Below are positions 53,376-64,000 of a DNA stretch of 64,000 nucleotides, piece after piece. The notes under the pieces are model-generated. The model saw only the letters and a list, made by a program, of their open reading frames with translations, did not search any database and was not told the DNA's origin. The DNA is from Aplysia californica. Lineage: Eukaryota; Mollusca; Gastropoda; Aplysiida; Aplysiidae. The DNA lies in contig NW_004797401.1 in assembly GCF_000002075.1 (NCBI RefSeq), positions 91,639-155,638 of the forward strand, read 5' to 3'. Numbering within the stretch: position 1 is the first letter of the stretch; each line of letters begins with the position of its first letter. The translations under genes were made by a program, and so were the position numbers.

Positions 53376-53574
53376 ATCTGATCTTTGATTTAAATTTATT
53401 TTTCCTTTCTCTTTTTTTTCATCCCTTGATCCCCCTTTACTCAGTTTGGTATAACCACCAACAGTTTCTTCAAATAACGTTCCTGTGGGAGGGCAGGGTC
53501 TCTTGCCTTTAGGTTGGGGCAGATCACAAGCCTATTAAAATGGTACTCAGATTGCTATTCGTATTTATTATAGT

Positions 53575-53925
53575 AGAGGGTTTTACGGCGCTCGCAACTG
53601 CATAAGGTCATATGAGCGCCAAGGGGTGGGTGTCAACAGAGAAGTCTTTACAGGGAATCAGACTTAGACTGCTCACCTCCGTGGTTCAACAGCACAAGGT
53701 CTGCTTCAACTATCAAGGCACCCCAAAATAGCAGGTCACAGGAGAGTGACAAACATACAAAAGAAGTAGAGGAAAATGACAATAGTAAGGATCAGGAAAG
53801 AAAAAGCAGCAGTTCCCTGTTGTAGATCAGGCAGTTATGAGCGTGACATGAATCAGCACATTTTCTACTGCACTTGAACGAGAAATGTCCCCCCTTTGGG
53901 AATGGCCTAAAGACACTTCTCTACA
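53575..53925 (-). repeat. SINE-D copy, uninterrupted
   Basis: agagggttttacggcgctcg through atggcctaaagacacttc. Highly similar to the split copy at 51,845. The two flank EME1 exon h. Confidence 0.86.
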
Positions 53926-53934
53926 GTTTGACGT

Positions 53935-54050
53935 CGTGTTCTGGGGAAAGGCACTTTTACACAAATTTTCCCACTTGACTCAATACTATCAGGGATGGAC
54001 ATTAAAATAAATACAGAGGTGCTGCCTCTTTAATAACCTTTCACTTTCAC
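53935..54050 (+). repeat. SINE-A fragment, decayed
   Basis: gacgtcgtgttctggggaaa, ggcacttttacac and ctgcctctttaataacctt. Confidence 0.65.
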
Positions 54051-54224
54051 TTTCAGTGTTGCAAGGGGCATTCAATCTGTACAATTTCATTTTACTTTTA
54101 TTTTTCAAAGACAGTAACGAACGTGAAAGTAACACATGATCCACCCATGGCTTCCTCCTAGTCCCTCAATAAACTATAAGCTCACTTGGTAGTACAAAAT
54201 TTTACAGAGTTATTACATTATTTG

Positions 54225-54762
54225 ATTTGTTTTTGTTTTTGTATATGTGTTTTAGGGCGCTCACAACTGCATACGGTCAAATGAGCGCACGGGACACATT
54301 AAACATTTTCAGTTACTAGGAAATTTTGAATTTTTCCCGAGTGACGGCCGAAGTCTACTCTTATTGATTTTGGACCACCAAGGGATCTTTATCGTGCACA
54401 ACTTGCACTCGGGACCTCCGAGATTTATTGCCCTTGTCCAAAAAGGCTAGGCGTAGATCTTTCCTGCCATAAGATCAGGGGTGTGGCTGAAAGACAGCAG
54501 TACGGAGGAGTCAGGGAGTAGCAGTAGAAAGGCTGCAGAAAGAGTCAGGAGCCCAGCGGAGGGGGCAAAGGAGGTGAGGGGGTGGGGGCAGAATGTGGAG
54601 GCAAAAGCAGAAGACAGAACATTGCTAGAATCTAGACAGCAGGAAAGGAGGTGAAAGGAGACTATTTAGAGAACAAAAAATTTTCGTTGGTATCTGGATT
54701 CGAACCCTGGACCTATTGAATGAGAGAGGCGAACACCTTAACCTCTTGGCCACGAGAGCCCC
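54225..54762 (-). repeat. SINE-B copy, diverged, full length
   Basis: Same layout as the other copies but with many substitutions; 9-bp duplication cattatttg at 54,216-54,224 and 54,763-54,771. Oldest-looking copy. Confidence 0.88.
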
Positions 54763-55160
54763 CATTATTTGTTTGAGAAAACAGAAGCATATCAACACAA
54801 GGGGAAAAGGCAAGGCAATGCCAAATGGACAGAAACAAGAGGAGAAAAGAAAAGAGAAAAGGTACGACCTACAAACAACAAGAGGCATCCTTAGAATTAC
54901 AAAGTTCTATCTGCTCAGTACCTAGTTTTGAGAAATTTGCGTAAAAAATTTAGTTTCACAACATGTCAAGCTTTTTAGAAAGCAACTCTTTGAATATTTC
55001 GATAACAGTAACAACTCCGACTCCGAATAATCATACGAATTTGATAGAGCTAGAACATTTTTTTTCTGTATCTCATGGTCTTAGTGTCTCAAAACGGACC
55101 TAAATTAATGTCAGTCAGATGTAGTTGTTTTTGAAATCCCTTGTCAGATAAAACTTTGTA

Positions 55161-55648
55161 CAGTAGAATAACATGACTATTGCGGTACCCGCTGCAGCGG
55201 GACCAACCCTGCAGCGGGACCTTACCGGAATCTCCTTTTTTTTGTCTATGTAAACTCAATTAACTGTGCTTGGGTTTAACGGGGCAAGGAAAGGCCTGAA
55301 CTTGGAAACAGCGGGAGAGGTTGAGCGAGAAGGGGGTTGGGGGTGGGGAGCTGTAGGTGGTCAGTGCTGCGGCGTTGTGCTTGGCCAGTCCAGTGATGAG
55401 TGAGGTGTGGCAGGCGGTTGAGACAGATGATGCTGAGAGACACGTTACCTGAGCCACTCCAAAACTGATGTGCCAAAGCCCTAGGCGTAGGCTAGGTCAA
55501 AAAGACAGTAAAAGAAGAGGTGAGCGTGTAGTGTGTGATTTTTCGGTAATTCCCCTTTGCATTCCTTGTCCTGGAGCGGGAACTTGCCTGCAGCAGGATT
55601 TTTCTTCTGGAACTAAAAGTCCCCCTATTGTATAGCCATGCTCTACGG
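55161..55648. mobile_element. Tigger-like element (CAGTAGAACATGAC family)
   Basis: Left cagtagaataacatgactat, right tatagccatgctctacgg; TA at 55,159-55,160 and 55,649-55,650. Shares gggaccttaccgga and gatttttcttctggaac with 43,742-44,512. Confidence 0.76.
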
Positions 55649-55774
55649 TACCCGATTCTAAGGCAGCAAAGTGAATTTCTCCAGCCACATGCACAAGCAA
55701 ACAGTGAGAGATGAAATTATTGCATCAAAAACCTTACAAAAAACTAAACTAAATGGGGTAAACATGGTGCATTG

Positions 55775-55780
55775 TTTATT
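55775..55780 (-). terminator. Possible poly(A) signal of the minus-strand gene
   Basis: AATAAA on the minus strand, about 2.6 kb after the stop at 58,379. The stretch between is mostly unique AT-rich DNA, as a long 3' UTR would be. Confidence 0.35.
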
Positions 55781-56259
55781 TGTGTACACAGAAATGAACA
55801 TCTTTATCATAATTCTCAGTTCCTACAACAATTTCACTACAAATTCACAAGGTCCATAAAAAATCAACATATAATACATATAAACATAAATAATAAAATC
55901 AATATCATACACTTTTCACACCAAATACAGGTACAATGTAGCCACAAAAGGTAAAAATCACATGTTTACACAGATATTGTTTTTCCATCCAGACTTCATA
56001 TGAGTTACAAATAACAGGTGAACAGCATTCTGAGGCAAATTTTTATTAAATGTTTGAGATTCAATTTCTAGCTTTTCCTTTTTTCCTTTTCCTTTTCTGA
56101 GAAATGTCTGTTAGCACATAATTAATGTACATTGCTCATTACCCTGACAATAGTTATAAGGGAGGCTTCACAACATTATAGAAGGAGAAGGAAATTTCAT
56201 GAGGTATTCAATTCAAAGTTACATGTAGGCCTATTTGCTTTTGCACGTTGAAGCTTAAA

Positions 56260-56437
56260 CTGTCCTCGTTTTTGTGCACCCTGCATAATTCAGCAAAATT
56301 TGATCATTTTTTTGCATAATTTCTGATTATTTTTCTTCATCATTCTTTGTTAAAATTAACAAAATCGCATAATTTCACATTTTGTGGCTCAGTTTGCATA
56401 ATTTCAGAATTTTTCTCGCATAAAACGACGGGGACAG
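56260..56437. mobile_element. CTGTCCCCG family, 178-bp MITE copy
   Basis: Left ctgtcctcgtttttgtgcac, right cataaaacgacggggacag. Flanks cttaaa and cttcaa match at five of six bases, consistent with the 6-bp duplication. gcataatt-type motifs occur five times inside. Confidence 0.8.
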
Positions 56438-56498
56438 CTTCAAGGCAACCAGAACTAGTCCTTCCAAATTTTATCATCATTGGTACGGGTGATAATAA

Positions 56499-56541
<43 letters not shown>

Positions 56542-56619
56542 ACATGATTACAAGTAGACTTATAGTATACTTAGTATAGAAAAACATAGAAGACTTTTTT
56601 GGGTTGTAAGTACTATCCA

Positions 56620-56682
56620 ACTTCATATATATAGATATATATATATAGATATATATATATAGATATATATATATAGATATAT

Positions 56683-56731
<49 letters not shown>

Positions 56732-56765
56732 TATATATATATATAGATATATATATATATATATA
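56620..56765. repeat. (TA)n with TAGA interruptions
   Basis: About 145 bases of tatatatata with regularly spaced taga units. Confidence 0.95.
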
Positions 56766-57937
56766 CCGGTGTAACTTCTTGTCTGTTTTCTTCTTACATG
56801 AACAGTTTCAGTCTCAGCTGTGAAAGAGCACTTATAGAATCAAACAACATCTGACAATTCTCTGTGTAGAAATTCTGTCCAAATTCATTTCCAAAAATTC
56901 TATAACATTTTTTTTTTCTTTTGGCAAAATTCTTACAAAACAAATTGAAAGAATTCCACATATATGTACATCCTTTACATCCTTTGAATTAAAATAAGGG
57001 TAATCTTTGCTGTTTCAAGAGAGACAAACTTGAAAGGCAGCCGCTCATTATAATGAAGAACATAAAAGTGTTAATTCTTAATGATGCCTGTACTGTAAAA
57101 TACAAATCGAAGAAAATATATAACCAACTAAAGACAAAACTCCACTTATCAGATCTAATGCTTAAAAAGGATTATACCGTAATAAAAGATACTTTTAGGC
57201 TTGACAACAAGCACTGTGCAAAAAATCTTTAGATTCTGTCAGAACTTAGATGCAAAAACATTTAGCACCCATTCCATTAACCTTTCAAAAGAACATCAAT
57301 AGTTTTTAATATACCATGTCATGAGTAGAAACCAAGGAAATGTATATAAAATATACGGGTATAGAAGAACGCTTGGGTCCTAACATACATTGACAGAACT
57401 GATTTAACAAAAGTAAGCAATACTTTATAACAAAACAGCCTCTATGTCCATGTCTAGACATAGTGCATTTAATTTGTGCTGTAAACTTCAGAACTATTCA
57501 GAGGATTACATATTTCAGATAAATTCAGATATCAAACTGAAATTGTAATATACTCCTGCTTTCACATCCATTCATACATTTTAATCTCATTTTGCATGTC
57601 ATTGCATTTCATATAAAAACAGTCTTTATACAAGATGCATCAGACAATATGATACATAAATTTTGAGTCCCTACATGCACGTTTCCATGGGGTTAAGAAA
57701 AGGAGTTCTCAATTTTTTGGCACAGCCAGTTGGCACCTCTGGCTATTGTTCATGAACAGTAGGTCTAACTCTAACAGAGCTGAGATCCATTGCTTTGCAT
57801 GAAAAAAAGATCCACCTCTTTTAATTCTAGCAAAAAGCTTAACCTCGCGGGCAGGAGCATCAAGAATGCTTCACCCTCTCTATGGACCACAGATCCTAAA
57901 AGATGACTACCACAGACAATTGTCTGTCCTGCATCAT

Positions 57938-57939
57938 AC

Positions 57940-57970
<31 letters not shown>

Positions 57971-57982
57971 ATATATATAGTA
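57938..57982. repeat. (TA)n microsatellite
   Basis: Two blocks of TA joined by ttatat, palindromic overall. Confidence 0.93.
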
Positions 57983-58378
57983 CATGTATAGGCCATCTGT
58001 TCCTGTGAGGCCTTTATCAAACCACCCCTTAGCTGACGAAAATATGAGCTACAAGTCAATTTTACTAAATTATCACTCTTTTATTACATAATTACTTTTA
58101 ATTATGTAATAACTTTGAAGCAGCTGTTCGGAAAAATGAAGTTCAATTATAACTCTCTGATAAAATTCAGATTCTAAAAACTAAAAGAGGCAGTTAGAGG
58201 AGAAAAAAAAACTTGAGCTCTGTAGAGCTTTACAACATTACCACATTTTTGTACAAAAAGAATATTTCTTATATAGGCCTACTGTGGATACGACTACGAC
58301 ATATTATTATATCTTGGAACCGCTTTTTTCATTTGTCTCTTCCACTCTTGAGAATGCAAATCTGTCTACCTTTACAGC

Positions 58379-58521
58379 CTAGCCGAACAAAGAACTTATT
58401 TTTTCGCCCCCGCAGGGAGAAGAAACAATCAAACTACCATCACCAGGACTGGGCACTCCGGCAGGGAGATATTTTGCTGATGAAAGGTCTGCCTCGCACT
58501 TATCATAACGCTGGCAACTGA
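58379..58521 (-). CDS. Probable terminal coding exon, possibly Jupiter/HN1 (JPT)-like
   Basis: Seen: on the minus strand a strong pyrimidine tract and acceptor (cccgtttctttcatcag) open a GC-richer stretch of 46 codons ending in TAG at 58,381-58,379, inside AT-rich DNA. The peptide has CQRYDKCEADLSSAKYL, PAGVPSPGDGSL and the C-terminus PCGGEKISSLFG. Known: JPT1/JPT2 (HN1, Jupiter) proteins carry repeated PPGGxSSxxFG motifs, including at the C-terminus. Inference: this may be the last exon of such a microtubule-associated protein, whose other exons would lie to the right, beyond anything recognised here. The motif is short, so the family call is weak; coding status is more likely than not. Confidence 0.42.
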
Positions 58522-58685
58522 CTGATGAAAGAAACGGGGAAGGCGGGGTGCAACTGTAAAATTGTAAAATTTGAAGAAAAAAAAAAAGCCAGTAAATCCC
58601 CGGGAAAGATGGTGAACTGTCAGAAACGATTTCCGTGACACAGGATGTAACATTAGCGTATCTGGCTCCCACCTATGTTTTTAGT

Positions 58686-59092
58686 TTTAGTAAGGTTATA
58701 CGGCACTCGCAACTGCGTACTGTCATATGAGTGCCAAGGGGAGGATGTCAACAGAGGTGTCCAAACGGGAAATCAGGCTTACTCTGTTTACCTCTCTAGC
58801 CTCAACAGCACAAAGTCTGCTTCGATTATCAAGGCACCCCGTAAATAGCAGTTCACAAAAGAGTAACAAATATACAAAAGAAGTAGGGGGAAAATGACGA
58901 TAGTAAGGATGAGGAAAGAAAAAGCAGCAGTTCCCCTTATGTTGTTCCGGAACAGTAAGAGTATGAGCATGACATTGATAAATCAGCCCATTTACAATTC
59001 TACTGTGCATAAGAACAAGTTAATATCCCCCTTTTGGGAATGGCCTAAAGACACTTCAGTCAGTAGCACTGCCCTGGGGGGGGGGGCAGGCT
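58686..59092 (-). repeat. SINE-D copy
   Basis: ttatacggcactcgcaactg, tcaacagcacaaagtctgct, agcagcagttccccttatgt and ggaatggcctaaagacactt. Confidence 0.83.
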
Positions 59093-59237
59093 CCAACCTA
59101 TTGATGGGCAAGAATAACGTACTGTGGTAATACACAAAGTACCTCCTCTTCCGGCTCCCAAAGGCAGACTTGACAGTTACTAGTTAGAAGTGGATTCTCC
59201 AGAAGAATCGTCCCCTTATACTAATTTATAAATTATA

Positions 59238-60029
59238 CAGTGGGAGTCGCATTCAACGAGGTTGCCTGGACCGGCTTGTTGTCCTCGTTGGATCCAACCT
59301 CTCGTTGAACGTGACTAAGGCTAAAGTAAAGTAAGGAGACCAGTTATTATATTATATCATAGGATGTACCACTACCAGTAATTAAAACAGTTGTTCCCCC
59401 GATGACGGAAATTTCAAACAACATCAGTGTGCGCATGTTTGAGCTGTGTTCTCACTGTCATTTCTACATTTTTAAATATTTTTTTCCTGAACACTTCTTC
59501 CGTGGAAACATACCTTCTCACATCTAGGCCTAGATATCTACATAGTAAAGGGGGGACCTTAGATTTTCTAATCAGGAGAAGTAAAGAAAATTGAAAAAAA
59601 AAAATGAAGGTCTCGATCTAGACCTAGATCAACCCAACCCATCCAGAGTTCATCCAGTTTCACACAGCCTACATCGCGTTCCCACCCACCCCCTCTGATC
59701 CCTACCGTAGGCTAACCCTCGCCCATCCTCTTGGCTTTGAGGCCCATATTAGGAGGCACACTAGATCCAGCAATACAATGTGTTAGGAATCGATGATGGG
59801 CCTTGTGCTTCGCGTGAGAAGGAGAGAAATTCTTTGCTTTGGGGACCGCTAATTGCTTTTATTTGGTTAAATCGCGACCTCGTTGAAAGCGACTTCGGTC
59901 TGTTTGCAACTTCGTTGGAGCCGACGTACATTTACATGGAGATATAGAGGAAAAAATCAGGGATTAAGGATTGCCTCGTTGGAGCCAACTTCTCGTTGAA
60001 TGTGACCTCGTTGAAAGCGGCATCCACTG
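59238..60029. mobile_element. Pogo/Tigger-like element
   Basis: Left cagtgggagtcgcattcaac, right cgttgaaagcggcatccactg-type end (inverted). TA at 59,236-59,237 and 60,030-60,031. cctcgttg and its complement recur inside near both ends. 792 bp; no transposase. Related in termini to 39,280-40,080. Confidence 0.82.
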
Positions 60030-60031
60030 TA

Positions 60032-61515
60032 TACAGGAATGACAACAGGTTGAATCCACCGAAAAATAAGTTTGAGATCTTGACTAACGACATAATGTAT
60101 TACGTCACTGTCATAGGTTTATATACAAACGACAGCAAACATCCTTTTTCCACTCAAAAATTCATGACATGACAGAACGCCAACTGACCTAGCTAGCTTG
60201 TGATAACTTCTCATGTACAGATCATATTCGTCTGCACACAAGCTCAACATTTTCACCAAGTCAGCAAAACATTGATAACATTATAATATATTGAATACAA
60301 TGTCAAAAAAGAGGATAAAAACAAAGGGAGATGGGGGGGGGGGGGGAGGGGGGGACAATGATGATCCACTGTCACTATCCCCCCCCAAAAAAAATTTAAA
60401 AAAATAAAATAAAAGCAAAAAAGACCACATTCAGGATATCAAAAAATACATCCATCCTCCATTAGAGAGGACTAAACAAACAGTAGTATCTGCCTGAATA
60501 TATTAACTTCATTCACCAAAAAAGTATAAAAAATTCTAAATTTTCCGTGTGTAAAAGCATCTACACTTTTCCTTCACTTTGAAAAATCTGCCAGCAGCTA
60601 AAACAGGGCAAAGTAAAAAAAAAAAAAAAACCCTATAAAATCCAGAATTATTAACTTGCCTTTTGTAAGTTTACCTATAATGCAAGGGCCCAACAAGACA
60701 GCATTATAAAAATACATAGTAGTCGGGCACAGAAAACATAACCATGGAAAACTTGAAATCACGGGTAGCGCTTACAATTTTCCATTCCCCGACTGATATC
60801 ACTTTATTCTTTCAATGGTTAACCAGAATTATATAACAGGATGCATCAAACACATTTGTTAATCCCAGAAGTGTTTTGAGTTATCCATGCCCAGCTGTAT
60901 GTTATGTAGTGTCTCAACTCAGCAGGTCAGAACACAACACACCATATCCCCCGAAGGAGATACATGTATTTTAATATGAATGAACATTTTGAGAATTATC
61001 TGTGATTTGAGATAATAAAGGTAATTTATGACAATAATTCTAACCAGGTTCCGGCTCAATAACTTCCCTATTAGTATTAGTGAGTACATGAGGTGAGCAA
61101 GTGATAGTAACAAACAAAAACCCCATATCAATTTACCCCCTTGGCAGAGTTCGCGTGCATGTCTAAAATATAATATGATATGAAGAGTCCAGAGGAAAAA
61201 CGGGCATAGTCACAAACTGGAAATTGTGAGGGTGTCAATAATAAAAGCTTGTGGACATCTGACTTCATATTATTTGACTGGTGGTTTATTGTTACGTTTG
61301 TTGAATGGGAAATCAAACAACAATAATCAACCAACAGCTGAATAGAAAATACAGTTCATGAGTCAACAAGCCTTCAAAATTGATACCCTCACGATTTTCA
61401 GCTTGTGACTATTCCCGTTTGTCCCGTGGACTCCTCACCATCATATTCTGAGTGTTTCATGCAGTGCGTTGATTTTTCGTAATCCCTGGGTTCGCGTCTT
61501 TAGATTTAATTTTAG
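60032..61515. other. AT-rich DNA, no gene seen
   Basis: Contains G-runs at 60,335-60,355 and A-rich stretches. A loose inverted similarity links 61,180-61,270 (cgggcatagtcacaaactgg) and 61,380-61,440 (cagcttgtgactattcccg). No coding signal. Confidence 0.55.
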
Positions 61516-61517
61516 TA

Positions 61518-61672
61518 AGAGTTTTACGGCGCTTGCAACACAACTAGGTCATATAATTGCCGAAGATTGAAGGTGTTACAGAAGAGTAACAAACACGAAA
61601 AAGAAGAAAGGGAGAAAAGCATTATGGATGTTTGATAGGAAAAAAGGAGCAAACCGCACCAGAGCACTCAAA
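61518..61672 (-). repeat. SINE-C copy
   Basis: ttttacggcgcttgcaacac, gtgttacagaagagtaacaa and gataggaaaaaaggagcaaa. Confidence 0.8.
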
Positions 61673-62065
61673 GTCCATGTCTACTTCACCTGGTCAAGAA
61701 TAGAAAGAAACCTAAAGAAACTTTCAGACCCAAGGCAAGTGTAGGAGAACTAATTAAACAAGCAAAGGGTTAAACAAATGAAGGGTGATCAATGGAAGCC
61801 ATGATTTTGCTGGGTAAAAAAGACAGGAGAGGCCAGAGGGATGGATGAGTGGGTGTAGAGATCTACTAAGACATGAGCAGTGCGATTAAAGAAAAAACAA
61901 GTTTATGATGGGTAAGACTGGGGGAGACATGGTGGGTGGGTCAGAATGTCTAGACCACATTAAACTAAAGGTCTTTTGTCACTGTTAGTCCACTGCACAT
62001 CAGCCAGTTTTGGGTTGTCGTTTTTTTTAAAGTAGGTGTTGTAACATTCCTTACTGACAGAATTA

Positions 62066-62250
62066 AGATCATTTAGGAGGCAGGCTTCCAACCATGCCTG
62101 GCAGGGGTAACCCGGGCTGAGAGGGATACAACATCCCAGCAGAAAGACTGAGATACTCAATTAAAATTCTGCCAACCCAGGAATCAAACTCAGGTCTCCT
62201 GCAATAGCCAGTGAAGCTCCTAACTGCTACATCATAGAAGCCAGTTCAGC
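62066..62250 (-). repeat. SINE-E copy
   Basis: catttaggaggcaggcttcc, cccgggctgagagggataca, aggaatcaaactcaggtctc and cctaactgctacatcata. Confidence 0.8.
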
Positions 62251-63553
62251 CAGTTTGTTTATGCCCAGGAAGAGTAACGAGAAGAGGAATGTGTGTGAAT
62301 AATGACAAATGAAAGAACAGTAAATAGCTATGACGCTACTCCTCTTAAGTTTACAGCATGGAGTCACACATTATTAGTTGGTACAAAACCAACATCTTGG
62401 AGGCCATAAATATTACAATACATCAGAGCGATACATGTATAACTCAAAGCGCAAATTACTGATATACTCCATCAAAATGATGCTATCCAACAAAAATTCT
62501 AAGTAATCTTTGATCAACTGAAACGGGAAAAAAAACAACCCCAAAGCATTCATTATGAGGAAGAACAAGGTTCACAATGACATTTTCATAAATAAGCAAT
62601 GCTTACTCAAAGTGAAAATAATGAGTAGGGACGGAGTTCTGACAATGTTGTACACTATACTATATCCATGTATATATTACAAGGTTTGGCAAGAACTAAA
62701 TCAAGACTAGTTTTCACTGTCAATAAAAATAGAATTACAAAACATATTTCTGAATCCTGGTAGAGGAGTACAAAAATGTATTAATTAAGAACAAAATGAA
62801 GAAGTACATAGGTTCAGAAAGAAAAGTTAATTTTATATTAAGGTAAAGATCTGTGAGTTGTTACATTTCTCTTTTTTCAATTCTTTAAAGTTAAATGAAC
62901 TCTCGAAGTGATAGAATTCAAAGAAGCACTCTTTACATAATAAATAGAACAGAAAAATTAAACGGAAACACATGTTTGATAATAAATTAATCCTAAAAGG
63001 AGTCTTTTTTTATAAAATCCAATACATGGGTAGGCTAAATATAATTCCCACAAGACTGCGTAGGTCTGAAGAGACCATTGATGTTGTCAAGTTGAAAAGT
63101 GCATAAAAAGCAGATCATAAACCAACGTGATATAAAACTTTTTTTTTCTTGCGTTTAAATAACATCCATTACACACAACTATCAACTACACAACATCATA
63201 GTTTTAGCAACCTTGGAATTAACATTTGGCACACGTCCTGTGGAAAACTAAAATATCTAACTACATCTCCCATGGAACATTTCTTTCGACAACTAAGAAA
63301 AACAACAAAAAATTCTCGATAGGGGTATAGAAGGGTACATGAGCAACGAGGGTACATGAGCAACGAAATCAGGTCTATGGATCGAAACAATGCTTTGGTA
63401 CTACGGGGGTATACAGAGAAATGAGAAAATTAAGAAGGCATGTGGAAGAATTGCTCAGGCTAAATGTTTGCTGTCAAACACAGAAGACAGAATGTTTTGA
63501 TACCGTCAGCCATTAGGCACTCCCGTGGAGACAAAATGTCACTTTTCAGTGTA
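62251..63553. other. AT-rich DNA, no gene seen
   Basis: Only a short direct duplication (gggtacatgagcaacga, twice, at about 63,332-63,367) was noted. Confidence 0.6.
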
Positions 63554-63722
63554 CAGTATAACACGGATAGTTCGAATTCACCGGGACTGACCTCGGTAGT
63601 TCAAGGGATCCATAGTTCGAGAGACACTTTACAAAGATAAAGAAGAAGAAAAAACGGGACCCAGGCACAGTTCGACAGGTGCGTGATTTCCAGTCTGTGT
63701 TCGACCTATTCGTGTTGTACTG
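63554..63722. mobile_element. Pogo-like MITE, 169 bp
   Basis: Left cagtataacacggatagttc, right gacctattcgtgttgtactg, inverted partners. TA at 63,552-63,553 and 63,723-63,724. Confidence 0.8.
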
Positions 63723-63808
63723 TATTTACTCGAGAAATGCAATCGCCTAACAAAGCTGAGCGAGACAACCTTGTTAGGCAGTTTAAGTAGCAGGGAATTG
63801 AAAATACA

Positions 63809-63990
63809 GTTGGTGAACCTGCTCTGATGGCCACCTGCCCAAGGAAATCACCTGGACAAACGATCACTTCCCATCTCCCTCATCAATGGGTGGTGGAATC
63901 AGGCACATGTCAAATTTTTGGCATTATTGGTTTCATCTCAAAGCTTGTTCATCTGTCTTGCTTTCAATGAAAAAATACCCATCTATCTTG
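63809..63990. mobile_element. Tigger-like MITE (CAGTTGAACCTG family), left end
   Basis: cagttggtgaacctgctctg, atggccacctgcccaagga and ccctcatcaatgggtggtgg match the family at 8,522 and 49,394. The right end was not located. Confidence 0.6.
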
Positions 63991-64000
63991 AATAGAAGTC

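Larger units (their letters stand above)
55781..58378 (-). other. Likely long 3' UTR of the minus-strand gene
   Basis: AT-rich, mostly single-copy, no reading frame. Interrupted by the small CTGTCCCCG copy, an (AAT)n tract at 56,489-56,544 and TA-rich microsatellites. Inference only. Confidence 0.4.

Noticed and set aside
1-64000. CRISPR arrays, phage defence clusters, bacterial operons
   Set aside because: Spliced eukaryotic genes and SINEs throughout; the tandem repeats have no spacer-repeat layout.
1-64000. LTR elements, Polintons or other capsid- or envelope-bearing elements
   Set aside because: No long terminal direct repeats and no polymerase, integrase or capsid-like frames were recognised.

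Overview
This is an intron-rich, AT-rich, repeat-dense piece of animal nuclear DNA. Several tRNA-headed SINE families, many TA-flanked MITEs, a U2 snRNA fragment of invertebrate type and the exon sequences suggest a lophotrochozoan, most likely a gastropod mollusc. That assignment is inference; no species marker was seen. No virus-like element, CRISPR array or operon-like system was recognised.

Layout. (1) 666-1016 is the last coding exon of a plus-strand claudin/PMP22-like four-pass membrane protein. (2) About 1,240-21,570 holds no gene I can support; it is filled with SINE copies, tandem repeats (62, 67, 44, 54 and 43 bp units), a U2 snRNA fragment sandwiched between two SINEs, and AT-rich unique sequence. 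(3) 21,581-34,153 on the minus strand is a complete nine-exon ALG12, the dolichol-pathway alpha-1,6-mannosyltransferase. It joins in frame to 485 residues, close to the 488 of the human protein. (4) 34,154-39,021 is the head-to-head intergenic region, with a long inverted repeat and a non-autonomous hAT element (8-bp target duplication) ending 58 bp before the next exon. (5) 39,022-53,374 on the plus strand holds eight exons of EME1, the non-catalytic partner of MUS81, covering the ERCC4-like and C-terminal HhH parts (313 codons). The long disordered N-terminus was not found. (6) 58,379-58,521 on the minus strand is a probable terminal coding exon with a Jupiter/HN1-like C-terminal motif, followed by about 2.6 kb of likely 3' UTR. 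(7) 58,600 to the end is repeats and unique AT-rich DNA.

ALG12 acts in the ER membrane and EME1 in the nucleus. They share only a promoter region, not a pathway. The most interesting material is mobile DNA: a family with CTGTCCCCG termini, GCATAATT-rich ends and 6-bp target duplications (three copies, one inside a SINE and one itself holding further insertions); a palindromic family with a conserved hairpin core; a tail shared by otherwise unrelated SINE-like families; and a partial exon duplication in EME1 that carries a spare splice donor. I did not find a clear undescribed biological system beyond these elements.
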